Assembly: GCF_021605415.1 (NCBI RefSeq)
Contig: NZ_WKEQ01000018.1
Location: forward strand, 1-64,000
Length of the DNA: 64,000 bases
From: Pseudomonas syringae
GTDB lineage: Bacteria > Pseudomonadota > Gammaproteobacteria > Pseudomonadales > Pseudomonadaceae
Direction of reading: 5' to 3'
Below, one piece after another: positions 16,999 through 25,347 of the stretch. Each line of letters starts with the position of its first letter. Position 1 is the first letter of the stretch. The notes below the pieces were generated by a model. It searched no databases, was not told the origin of the DNA, and saw only the letters and a program-made list of their open reading frames with translations. Position numbers and translations under genes: made by a program.

Positions 16999-19900
16999 AT
17001 GTCCTCTCCGTCTTCGGTCGACGAGCAACGGTTTCGCAAGCTCCTGAGCCGCAACATCCGCCTCCCGCTTGGCGTCGGCGTGCTTAGTGCCGTGTTCTTC
17101 GTGTCGCTGATTACTTATCTGTTGTCCGTGATCCAATGGGTCGAGCACACCGATCGGGTGATCAATAACGCCAACGAGGCGGTGAAGCTCAACGTGGATC
17201 TGGAAACCGGCATGCGCGGTTACTTGCTCAGCGGCGACGAACATTTCCTCGATCCCTACGAAATCGCCAAGCCGCGCATCGCCGTTGCGCTCACGACCCT
17301 GCTGGAGCTGACCGGTGACAATCCGGTGCAGACCGATCGCGTTCGCCGCTTGCAGGCATTGCAGATCGAGTGGGCGAATTATGCGCAGTCGATGATCGAC
17401 CTGCAGCGCTCCAGCGGTGACTACCGCGCTGCGATCAAGGCCGGACGCGGCAAGCGCCTGACCGATGAGATCCGCAAGCAGTTCGAAGACATCATTGAAA
17501 CCGAGCAATTGCTACGGGCCACGCGCAACGAAGATGTACGCCGTACGACGATCTGGAGCATCACCCTGTATTTGCTGTTCGTGGCGGGTATCAGCGGTCT
17601 GCTGGCCTACGTCGGCCGTCGCGATCTGGTCAGTCTGTCGGAAAACTACGTTGCCAACCTTGCCGCGCAGCAGGCCAGTGCCGAACGGTTGGAGCGTCAG
17701 GCCTGGTTGCGCAATGGCCAGACCGAACTGGCCGAGCAAGTTATCGGGCAACTGACGCTGAACTTGTTGGGCCGCAACATTCTGCAATTCTGTGCGCAAT
17801 ACCTCGGCACGGCCGTGGCTGCACTTTATGTGCGCGAAGAGCACGGCGGCCTCAAGCGCGTGGCGACTTACGGCTTCTCTCGCGAGCAGGAAGAGCAGGA
17901 TCAGTCGATTTTCAGCGGTGAAGGGATTGTCGGTCAGGTTGCGCAACAGGCACGGCTGATTCGTCTCGATTCAGTGCCGGCGGACTATTTCAAGGTCAGT
18001 TCGGGGCTGGGTGAAGGCTTGCCTCACAGCGTCCTCGTGGTGCCGACCAGCGACGACGACCGGGTCAACGGCGTGATCGAGCTGGGCTTCCTGCGCCCGC
18101 TCACTGATCGTGACATTGCCTTGCTGGAGTTGATTGCCGGCAATATCGGCACGTCCATCGAGGCGGCTCGCTACCGTCAGCGCTTGCAGGAGGTTCTGGC
18201 CGAAACCCAGCAGCTCAACGAAGAGTTGCAGGTGCAGCAAGAAGAGCTCAAAACCGCCAACGAGGAACTCGAAGAGCAGTCGCGCATCCTCAAGGAGTCC
18301 CAGGCCCATCTGGAAACCCAGCAGGTCGAGCTGGAGCAGACCAACGAACAACTGGCCGAGCAGGCGCAGGTGCTTGCTGAACAGCGCGACGCCATGGACG
18401 ATAAAAACACTCAACTCAATCAGGCGCAGATCCAGCTTGAAGAACGCGCCGAAGAGTTGCAGCGCTCCAGCAAATACAAGTCAGAATTCCTCGCCAACAT
18501 GTCCCACGAACTGCGCACGCCGCTGAACAGTTCGCTGATTCTGGCCAAGTTGCTGGCGGAAAATCCGCAGGACAATCTCACCGCCGAACAGGTCAAGTTT
18601 GCCGAGTCGATATATTCAGCCGGCAACGACCTGCTGCACCTGATCAACGACATCCTCGACATTTCCAAGGTAGAGGCCGGCAAACTCGAAGTATTTGCCG
18701 AAAATACCAGCGTCGAGCGCCTGGTCGAAGGTTTGCGCGGCATGTTCAAGCCGATGGCGGCAGACAAGCATTTGACGTTTACCGTCGATGTCCAGGCTGA
18801 TGCGCCGGTGACGCTGTTCACCGATCGCCAGCGTGTCGAGCAAGTGGTGAAAAACCTGTTGTCGAACGCAGTTAAGTTTACCGAACAGGGCACTGTCAGC
18901 CTGACGGTTGCCAGTTATCCGGACGATCACATCGCCTTCATCGTGCGCGATTCCGGGATCGGCATCGCCGCAGATCAGCAGGAAAGCATTTTCGAAGCCT
19001 TCCGCCAGGCCGACGGCACCACCAACCGTCGCTATGGCGGCACCGGCCTCGGCTTGTCGATCTCCCGGGATCTGGCGACGTTGCTGGGCGGTACGATCAG
19101 CGTCAGCAGCGCGCCGGGGCAGGGCAGTGTGTTCACTCTCGTGCTGCCTTTGCAGTACAGCGAGTCCGACGAGGCGCCGAAGTCTGCTATGACCCTGGTC
19201 CCAAGCGCTCCTGCACCCATTGCAGCCGTCCCGGCAGTTGTACAGCCAGCGGCAGTGGTCAATATTCCGCGCTTCGCCGATGACCGTGAAAAGGCACCGT
19301 TCGCCACCCGCTGCATTCTGGTGGTGGAAGACGAGCCGAACTTTGCGCACATCCTTTACGATCTGGCCCATGAGCTAGGCTACCAATGCCTGGTCGCCCA
19401 CGGTGCAGACGAAGGCTATGACCTGGCCAGCGAGTATCTGCCGGACGCCATTCTGCTTGACATGCGCCTGCCGGATCATTCCGGGCTGACCGTATTGCAG
19501 CGCTTGAAAGAGCACGCCGAAACGCGGCACATCCCCGTGCATGTGATTTCGGTAGAGGATCGGGTCGAGGCGGCAATGCACATGGGCGCCATCGGTTACG
19601 CGGTCAAGCCGACCACCCGCGAAGAGCTCAAGGACGTATTTGCCCGTCTCGAAGCCAAGCTGACGCAAAAAGTCAAACGTGTGTTGCTCGTGGAAGACGA
19701 CGACCTGCAACGCGAAAGCATTGCCCGATTGATCGGCGACGAAGACATCGAAATCACTGCGGTCGGCCTCGCGCAAGACGCGCTCGAACTGCTGCGTACG
19801 ACGATTTTCGATTGCATGGTCATCGACCTGAAACTGCCGGACATGCTCGGCAACGAGCTGCTCAAACGTATGTCCACCGAGGATATTTGCTCGTTTCCGC

Positions 19901-20490
19901 CCGTAATCGTCTACACCGGTCGCAACCTCACCCGTGATGAAGAAACCGACCTGCGCAAATATTCTCGCTCTATCATCATCAAAGGTGCACGCTCGCCTGA
20001 GCGGCTGCTGGACGAGGTCACACTCTTTCTGCACAAAGTCGAATCGCAGTTGTCCCATGAGCGGCAGAAGATGCTCAAGACCGCGCGCAGTCGCGATAAG
20101 GTCTTCGAAGGTCGCAAGGTGCTGCTGGTGGATGATGATGTGCGCAACATCTTTGCCCTGACCAGCGCGCTGGAGCATAAAGGTGCAATCGTGGTCATCG
20201 GCCGTAACGGCCTTGAAGCGATTGATAAATTGAATGAGGTCGACGACATCGATCTGGTGTTGATGGACGTGATGATGCCGGAGATGGACGGGTTTGAAGC
20301 CACCATCGAAATCCGCAAGGATCCGCGCTGGCGCAAGCTGCCAATCATTGCGGTGACGGCCAAGGCCATGAAGGATGATCAGGAGCGCTGCCTGCAGGCC
20401 GGCGCCAACGATTATCTGGCCAAACCCATCGATCTGGATCGCCTGTTTTCGTTGATTCGCGTGTGGCTACCGAAGATGGAACGCATTTAG
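16999..20490 (+). CDS. Hybrid sensor histidine kinase with CHASE3, GAF and three receivers
   Basis: A 1163-residue membrane kinase. Domains in order: membrane segment near residues 22-43; periplasmic CHASE3-like region with the typical NVDLETGMRGYLLSG; second membrane segment TIWSITLYLLFVAGISGLLA; GAF domain about 240-390; long Glu/Gln-rich coiled coil about 395-490; HisKA with His503 (ANMSHELRTPLNSS); HATPase with N-box VVKNLLSNAVKF near 620 and GTGLGLSI; then three receivers with Asp821, Asp943 and Asp1090. The second receiver lacks the usual Lys loop (IIIKGARSPE). ATG 16999 is used (AAGG upstream). The stop overlaps the next gene's GTG by one base, so the CheR-like protein is translationally coupled. 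It would sense an external or membrane signal and start a multi-step relay. Confidence 0.92.
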   Translation: MSSPSSVDEQRFRKLLSRNIRLPLGVGVLSAVFFVSLITYLLSVIQWVEHTDRVINNANEAVKLNVDLETGMRGYLLSGDEHFLDPYEIAKPRIAVALTTLLELTGDNPVQTDRVRRLQALQIEWANYAQSMIDLQRSSGDYRAAIKAGRGKRLTDEIRKQFEDIIETEQLLRATRNEDVRRTTIWSITLYLLFVAGISGLLAYVGRRDLVSLSENYVANLAAQQASAERLERQAWLRNGQTELAEQVIGQLTLNLLGRNILQFCAQYLGTAVAALYVREEHGGLKRVATYGFSREQEEQDQSIFSGEGIVGQVAQQARLIRLDSVPADYFKVSSGLGEGLPHSVLVVPTSDDDRVNGVIELGFLRPLTDRDIALLELIAGNIGTSIEAARYRQRLQEVLAETQQLNEELQVQQEELKTANEELEEQSRILKESQAHLETQQVELEQTNEQLAEQAQVLAEQRDAMDDKNTQLNQAQIQLEERAEELQRSSKYKSEFLANMSHELRTPLNSSLILAKLLAENPQDNLTAEQVKFAESIYSAGNDLLHLINDILDISKVEAGKLEVFAENTSVERLVEGLRGMFKPMAADKHLTFTVDVQADAPVTLFTDRQRVEQVVKNLLSNAVKFTEQGTVSLTVASYPDDHIAFIVRDSGIGIAADQQESIFEAFRQADGTTNRRYGGTGLGLSISRDLATLLGGTISVSSAPGQGSVFTLVLPLQYSESDEAPKSAMTLVPSAPAPIAAVPAVVQPAAVVNIPRFADDREKAPFATRCILVVEDEPNFAHILYDLAHELGYQCLVAHGADEGYDLASEYLPDAILLDMRLPDHSGLTVLQRLKEHAETRHIPVHVISVEDRVEAAMHMGAIGYAVKPTTREELKDVFARLEAKLTQKVKRVLLVEDDDLQRESIARLIGDEDIEITAVGLAQDALELLRTTIFDCMVIDLKLPDMLGNELLKRMSTEDICSFPPVIVYTGRNLTRDEETDLRKYSRSIIIKGARSPERLLDEVTLFLHKVESQLSHERQKMLKTARSRDKVFEGRKVLLVDDDVRNIFALTSALEHKGAIVVIGRNGLEAIDKLNEVDDIDLVLMDVMMPEMDGFEATIEIRKDPRWRKLPIIAVTAKAMKDDQERCLQAGANDYLAKPIDLDRLFSLIRVWLPKMERI

Positions 20491-21323
20491 TGGAACGCAG
20501 TAATCCAGAGCAACGTAACAGCGAAATCGAATTACGGCTGTTGATCGAGGCGATCTATCTCAAATACAGCTACGATTTTCGAGATTACTCCGGCGCGTCG
20601 ATCAAGCGCCGGGTGCAACATGCGTTGAGTCAATTTGAGTGCGCGACCATTTCGGCCTTGCAGGAAAAAGTCCTGCATGACCCGACGGCGTTCATGCAAT
20701 TGCTGCAATTGCTGACGATTCCCGTCAGCGAGATGTTCCGCGACCCTTCACATTTCCTCGCCATTCGCCGGGAAGTGGTGCCGCTGCTCAAAACGTACCC
20801 GTCGATCAAGATATGGATCGCCGGTTGCAGTACAGGCGAGGAGGTCTATTCGATGGCGATTCTGCTGCGTGAAGAAGGCTTGCTCGACCGCACGATCATT
20901 TACGCCACCGACATCAACCCGCGCTCGCTGGACAAGGCCAAGCAAGGGATTTTTTCGATGGAGAATGTGCGCGCCTACACTGCCAATTACCAAAAGGCCG
21001 GCGGCCAGCGGTCGTTCGCCGAGTACTACACGGCTGCCTATGGCTATGCGATTTTCGACAAGAGTCTGTGCGAAAACGTGACGTTTGCCGACCATAGCCT
21101 GGCCACCGACAGCGTGTTCTCGGAAACCCAGTTGATTTCCTGCCGTAATGTACTGATCTACTTCAACAAGAAGCTTCAGGATCGGGCGTTCGGGCTGTTT
21201 CATGAATCCTTGTGCCACCGAGGGTTTCTGGTGTTGGGCAGCAAGGAAACCCTGGATTTTTCCGGCTATGCGACCCAGTTTCAGCCGCTGGTCAAACAAG
21301 AACGGATCTATCGCAAATCATGA
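20490..21323 (+). CDS. CheR-type protein-glutamate methyltransferase
   Basis: A 277-residue SAM-dependent methyltransferase of the CheR family. It has an N-terminal helical domain (DYSGASIKRRVQHAL), then the SAM site IWIAGCSTGEEVYSMAI (residues 108-123), TDINPRSL near 140 and the CheR signature ISCRNVLIYF near 230. The GTG at 20490 shares one base with the stop TAG of the hybrid kinase. In chemotaxis CheR methylates receptor glutamates; no chemoreceptor is in this operon, so the target is probably the kinase coiled coil or a distant receptor (inference). It is followed by CheB with an ATGA overlap. Not likely the main chemotaxis CheR, since no other che genes are nearby. Confidence 0.9.
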   Translation: MERSNPEQRNSEIELRLLIEAIYLKYSYDFRDYSGASIKRRVQHALSQFECATISALQEKVLHDPTAFMQLLQLLTIPVSEMFRDPSHFLAIRREVVPLLKTYPSIKIWIAGCSTGEEVYSMAILLREEGLLDRTIIYATDINPRSLDKAKQGIFSMENVRAYTANYQKAGGQRSFAEYYTAAYGYAIFDKSLCENVTFADHSLATDSVFSETQLISCRNVLIYFNKKLQDRAFGLFHESLCHRGFLVLGSKETLDFSGYATQFQPLVKQERIYRKS

Positions 21324-21913
21324 ACGACGCAACGGCATTACCTCGGGTAGAGGCGATTGTGATCGGCGCTTCCGCCGGCGGCGTCGAGGCGTTGTTGACG
21401 CTGCTGAGTCCACTGCGCAAGGGCTTCGTATTGCCGATCATTATCGTGCTGCATTTGCCGGACGAGCGTCGTAGCCAGTTGGTCGACGTCTTCGCCCGGC
21501 GGTTGTCGCTGCCGGTGCTGGAGTCCGGCGACAAACTGGACATTCACGCCGGTACCGTTTACGTCGCCAGCCCCGGCTATCACCTGTCGGTGGAGCAGGA
21601 TCGCAGCCTGTCGTTAAGCCTGGAGGATCGTGTGCATTATTCGCGGCCATCCATTGATTACCTGTTTGAGTCCGCTGCCGATGCCTACGGTCCGGCGCTC
21701 GCTGCAGTCTTGTTGACCGGCGCCAATCAAGACGGCGCGCGCGGAATGGCCGAGGTCAAAAAACGGGGCGGCCTGACCATCGTTCAGGATCCCGAAGACG
21801 CTCAAGTTGCCACGATGCCCCAGGCCGCGCTTGATTCGCACCAACCTGATCATATTCTCCCTCTGCACGGCATCGGCCGTCTGCTTGTCGAGCTGGAACG
21901 AATCGCATGCTGA
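21320..21913 (+). CDS. CheB-type methylesterase domain protein (no receiver)
   Basis: A 197-residue stand-alone CheB effector domain. The catalytic triad is visible as Ser18 (GASAGGVEAL), His45 (VLHLPDE) and Asp138 (TGANQDGARGM), equal to Ser164/His190/Asp286 of enteric CheB. The regulatory N-terminal receiver is absent, so activity cannot be controlled by direct phosphorylation of this chain; the receivers of the neighbouring proteins might act in trans (inference). The ATG overlaps the CheR stop by four bases, and its own stop overlaps the next gene by seven, showing tight coupling. Together with CheR it forms a reversible methylation pair. Confidence 0.9.
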   Translation: MNDATALPRVEAIVIGASAGGVEALLTLLSPLRKGFVLPIIIVLHLPDERRSQLVDVFARRLSLPVLESGDKLDIHAGTVYVASPGYHLSVEQDRSLSLSLEDRVHYSRPSIDYLFESAADAYGPALAAVLLTGANQDGARGMAEVKKRGGLTIVQDPEDAQVATMPQAALDSHQPDHILPLHGIGRLLVELERIAC

Positions 21914-23121
21914 ACCACATCCAAGCCAAACTGCTGATCGTCGACGATCTGCCGGAAAACCTGCTGGCCCTGGAAGCGCTGATCAAGCGTGAGGACCGCA
22001 CGGTCTACAAGGCGCTGTCGGCGGACGAAGCATTGTCGTTGCTGCTTCAGCATGAATTCGCCATGGCCATCCTCGACGTACAGATGCCGGGCATGAACGG
22101 CTTTGAACTGGCCGAGTTGATGCGTGGCACCGAAAAGACCAAAAACATCCCGATCATTTTTGTCAGCGCTGCCGGCCGTGAGTTGAACTATGCGTTCAAG
22201 GGCTATGAAAGCGGTGCGGTGGACTTTCTGCACAAACCGCTGGATATCCACGCGGTAAAAAGCAAGGTCAACATCTTTGTTGACCTGTACCGCCAAAGCA
22301 AAGCCATGAAACAGCAGGTGGACGCGCTTGAACAAAGCCGTCGCGAACAGGAAGCGCTGCTTGAGCGGTTACAAAGAACGCAGCTTGAGCTGGAACAGGC
22401 GGTGCGCATGCGCGATGACTTTATGTCCATTGTCGCCCACGAAGTGCGTACGCCGCTCAACGGCCTGATTCTGGAAACCCAGTTGCGCAAGATGCACTTG
22501 GCCCGCGACAACGCATCGGCGTTCACACTCGACAAAATGCACGCCATGGTCGACCGCGACGAGCGGCAGATCAAAAGCCTGATTCGTCTGATCGAAGACA
22601 TGCTCGATGTGTCGCGAATCCGCACTGGCAAATTGTCGATCCGGCCAAGCCCGGTCGACTTGCGCAAACTGGTGCAAACGCTTCTGGAAAACCTGGCGCA
22701 ACAAATCGAAGCCGCAGAGACGTCGGTATCCCTGGAGGCCGATGATCCGGTACTGGGCTGCTGGGACGAATTCCGCATCGAGCAGGTGGTCACTAACCTG
22801 ATGACTAACGCTTTGCGGTATGGCGGGCGCAACCCGGTGCAGGTGCGGGTTTACCGCCAGGGTAACGAGGCGCGTGTCGAGGTGCAGGATCAGGGCATCG
22901 GCATCAGCGAAGAAAACCAGAAGCGCATTTTTCAACAGTTCGAACGGGTGTCCGCCAAGACAGTGATCGCCGGTCTCGGGCTGGGTCTGTTTATTTCCGA
23001 GCAGATCGTCGCCGCACATGGCGGTTCAATCGTCGTCGAAAGTCGAATCAATGAGGGTGCCCTGTTTCGCGTTTGTCTACCGATTCAGGAAAGCGGCGAA
23101 ATGAACGCAACCTCTGAGTGA
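21907..23121 (+). CDS. Receiver-histidine kinase (response regulator fused to kinase)
   Basis: A 404-residue soluble protein with the order receiver, coiled coil, kinase. The receiver has Asp13-Asp14 and phospho-acceptor Asp57 (AILDVQMPGMNG), with HKPLD for the conserved Lys. A coiled coil (residues about 130-170) leads to HisKA with His178 (SIVAHEVRTPLNG) and a HATPase domain with VVTNLMTNALRYGG, DQGIGI and GLGLGLFIS. There is no membrane segment. Phosphorylation of the N-terminal receiver by the upstream hybrid kinase could switch its own kinase activity, as in other receiver-kinase proteins (inference). Start ATG 21907 overlaps cheB; the next gene follows after 44 bases. Confidence 0.9.
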   Translation: MLNHIQAKLLIVDDLPENLLALEALIKREDRTVYKALSADEALSLLLQHEFAMAILDVQMPGMNGFELAELMRGTEKTKNIPIIFVSAAGRELNYAFKGYESGAVDFLHKPLDIHAVKSKVNIFVDLYRQSKAMKQQVDALEQSRREQEALLERLQRTQLELEQAVRMRDDFMSIVAHEVRTPLNGLILETQLRKMHLARDNASAFTLDKMHAMVDRDERQIKSLIRLIEDMLDVSRIRTGKLSIRPSPVDLRKLVQTLLENLAQQIEAAETSVSLEADDPVLGCWDEFRIEQVVTNLMTNALRYGGRNPVQVRVYRQGNEARVEVQDQGIGISEENQKRIFQQFERVSAKTVIAGLGLGLFISEQIVAAHGGSIVVESRINEGALFRVCLPIQESGEMNATSE

Positions 23122-23165
23122 CCACACGGTCGTATCAGCAGCTATTGACCGAACAAAGGCTTCCC

Positions 23166-23543
23166 ATGAGTGAAGATGCGCAAGATGTAGTACTCGTCGT
23201 CGAAGACGAACCGGTTATCTTGATGGTGCTGGCGGACTATCTGTCAGGGCAGGGTTATCGCGTGCTGCAGGCCGAAAACGGCGAGCAGGCGTTCGATATT
23301 CTGTCGAGCAAACCGCATCTGGATTTATTGATCACCGATTTCCGTCTGCCTGGCGGCATCTCCGGCGTGCAGATTGCCGAGCCTGCGGTGAAGCTGCGAC
23401 CGGATCTGAAGGTGATTTTCATCAGCGGCTATCCGCAGGAAATCCGTGAGACCGGCAGCCCGATCACGCAGAAGGCACCGATCCTTGAAAAACCCTTTGA
23501 CCTCGACGTGTTGCAGGAAAAAATCCAGGAACTGCTCGCCTGA
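23166..23543 (+). CDS. Single-domain response regulator
   Basis: A 125-residue receiver with Glu13-Asp14, phospho-acceptor Asp58 (LLITDFRLPGGISG), the Ser of FISGYPQE and Lys in LEKPFD. There is no DNA-binding or enzymatic output. ATG 23166 is chosen because AAAGG lies at 23156-23160; an in-frame GTG at 23118 overlaps the previous stop and cannot be excluded. It closes the five-gene kinase/CheR/CheB operon and could take phosphate from the preceding receiver-kinase. A REP pair follows. Confidence 0.85.
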   Translation: MSEDAQDVVLVVEDEPVILMVLADYLSGQGYRVLQAENGEQAFDILSSKPHLDLLITDFRLPGGISGVQIAEPAVKLRPDLKVIFISGYPQEIRETGSPITQKAPILEKPFDLDVLQEKIQELLA

Positions 23544-23558
23544 CGCAAGCCGCTACGT

Positions 23559-23657
23559 GTAGGAGCTGACGAGATAAACGAGGCTGCGATCTGTTGATCT
23601 TGCTGTTAAAAAACAGGATCAAAAGATCGCAGCCTCGTTTCACTTGTCAGCTTCTAC
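23559..23657. repeat. REP/BIME inverted pair between convergent genes
   Basis: The left arm starts GTAGGAGCTGACGAGATAAA (23559 on) and continues into CGAGGCTGCGATCT. The right arm runs from AAAAGATCGCAGCCTCGTTT to CAGCTTCTAC. It lies between the stop codons of convergent genes and could act as a bidirectional 3' end. The same repeat type recurs at 49711-49804. Confidence 0.85.
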
Positions 23658-23676
23658 AAAAGGGGGGGTGGGTTGT

Positions 23677-25347
23677 TCAGGAGCGGATCATTTCGCGTAC
23701 TTTGGCGGTGAGCAGATCGAAGGTGAAAGGCTTGGTGATCATCTGCATCCCCGAGTCGAGGAAACCACCACGCACTGCGGCGTGCTCGGCATAGCCGGTA
23801 ATGAACAGCACCTTGAGATCAGGACGTAATTGCCGACCGATTTCGGCCAGTTGCCGGCCGTTCATGCCCGGCAGTCCGACGTCGCTGATCAGCAGGTCGA
23901 TGCGCTGCGATGAGTCGAGGATCGGCACGGCGCTGTCCGCATCGCCAGCTTCGACAAAGGCGTAACCCAACTCACTGAGCACGGCGCTGACGAGCACCCG
24001 GACGGCTGGATCATCCTCGACGATCAGGACGGTTTCTCCGTCCTTCGCATGGGGCGCCTGCAAGGTATCGAAGGTTTCTTGCGGTACATCCTCGCCAATA
24101 AAACGTGGCAGATACAGTTTCACCGTGGTGCCTTGATCGATTTCGCTGTCGATCGATACATGTCCGCCGGACTGTTTGCTGAAACCGTAAATCATCGACA
24201 GGCCCAGCCCGGTGCCCTGACCGATCGGCTTGGTGGTGAAAAACGGGTCGAAGGCGCGGTTGATGACCGATTCAGGCATGCCACAGCCACTGTCGCTGAC
24301 ACTGAGCATCACGTAATCGCCCGGCTCCAGGTTGCTGTAAGCCGCGGTGAATTGCGCATCCAGTACCTGATTGGCCGTTTCCACCACCAGTTTGCCGCCA
24401 TTGGGCATGGCGTCCCGGGCGTTGATCACCAGGTTGAGCAGGGCGCTTTCCAGTTGATTCGGATCTGCTTTGGCCACCCACAATGGTTCGCCCAGGCGCA
24501 TCTCCAGGTGAATGCTTTCGTTGAGGCTGCGTTGCAGCAACTCGTCCATGGACAGCACGAGCGCATTCATCTGCACCGCTTTGGAATCCAGCGACTGGCG
24601 TCGCGAGAATGCCAGTAACCGATGGGTCAGACTCGCAGCGCGGTTGGCTGATGTCACACCGAGGTCGATCAGACTTTCCAGATCGTCAGTGCGGCCACGT
24701 GCGATGCGACGGCGCAACAGTTCGAGGCTGCCTATGATGCCCGTCAGCATGTTGTTGAAGTCATGGGCGATGCCGCCCGTCAACTGGCCGACCGCTTCCA
24801 TCTTCTGCGACTGACGCAGGATTTCCTCGTTGTGCCGCAGTTGCGCGGTGCGTTCTTCGACTTGTTGCTCCAGGGTTTCGAGCGTCGATTGCAGGCGTCG
24901 CTCGCTGTCGCTCAAATCGATCAGACGGTCACGCGCCTCATATTGTCGTCGCCGCCCGCGCAGAGCGGTGGTGACCAGACTGACCAGCGTTGCCGGGTGA
25001 AACGGCCGCTCGAGAAATGTCACGTTGCCCAGCAAGCTGCTGAGCCGCGAGGAAGGCCCCTGTTCCTGGCCGCCGTGGTGGGTCAGCAAGACGATCGGCA
25101 AATCCGACCAGGCCGGCTGTTGATCCAGTTGCAGCAGCAGGGTCTCCAGTTCCGGCCCGCGCAGGGCTTCGGTGGCGATCAGCAAGAGCCCGGCGCCGGA
25201 TTCCAGTGCCAAGCACAGCGCGCCGAGATCCGGGGTGATCACGCCGCCGAATCCTGCTTCCTTGAGGATCATCAGGGCGATCTGGCTGTCGCGGCCCATA
25301 GGCGCCAGAATCAGCGTCCGCTCCGGCAGCAGTTCAGTTGCCGTCAC
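23677..25347 (-). CDS. Hybrid histidine kinase with degenerate N-terminal receiver, coupled to kaiC
   Basis: A 556-residue soluble kinase. Residues 10-130 have receiver-like fold periodicity (LILAPMGRDSQIALMILKEA, LPIVLLTHHGG, FLERPF), but the phospho-Asp position reads LLLIATEAL, without Asp, so it is a pseudo-receiver. A short coiled coil (about 145-180) leads to HisKA with His195 (GGIAHDFNNMLTG), HATPase (LLNLVINARDAMPNGG, DSGCGM, GTGLGLSM) and a C-terminal receiver with Asp489 (LLISDVGLPGMNG). The GTG start at 25347 overlaps the KaiC stop by four bases, so both proteins are probably made together and may interact, as KaiC signals through a kinase (SasA) in cyanobacteria. That partnership is inference. 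Confidence 0.9.
   Translation of the reverse strand: MTATELLPERTLILAPMGRDSQIALMILKEAGFGGVITPDLGALCLALESGAGLLLIATEALRGPELETLLLQLDQQPAWSDLPIVLLTHHGGQEQGPSSRLSSLLGNVTFLERPFHPATLVSLVTTALRGRRRQYEARDRLIDLSDSERRLQSTLETLEQQVEERTAQLRHNEEILRQSQKMEAVGQLTGGIAHDFNNMLTGIIGSLELLRRRIARGRTDDLESLIDLGVTSANRAASLTHRLLAFSRRQSLDSKAVQMNALVLSMDELLQRSLNESIHLEMRLGEPLWVAKADPNQLESALLNLVINARDAMPNGGKLVVETANQVLDAQFTAAYSNLEPGDYVMLSVSDSGCGMPESVINRAFDPFFTTKPIGQGTGLGLSMIYGFSKQSGGHVSIDSEIDQGTTVKLYLPRFIGEDVPQETFDTLQAPHAKDGETVLIVEDDPAVRVLVSAVLSELGYAFVEAGDADSAVPILDSSQRIDLLISDVGLPGMNGRQLAEIGRQLRPDLKVLFITGYAEHAAVRGGFLDSGMQMITKPFTFDLLTAKVREMIRS

Noticed and set aside
20463..21323. Upstream start for CheR at 20463
   Set aside because: It would overlap the kinase by 28 bases; the GTG at 20490 sharing one base with the kinase stop is the more usual coupling.
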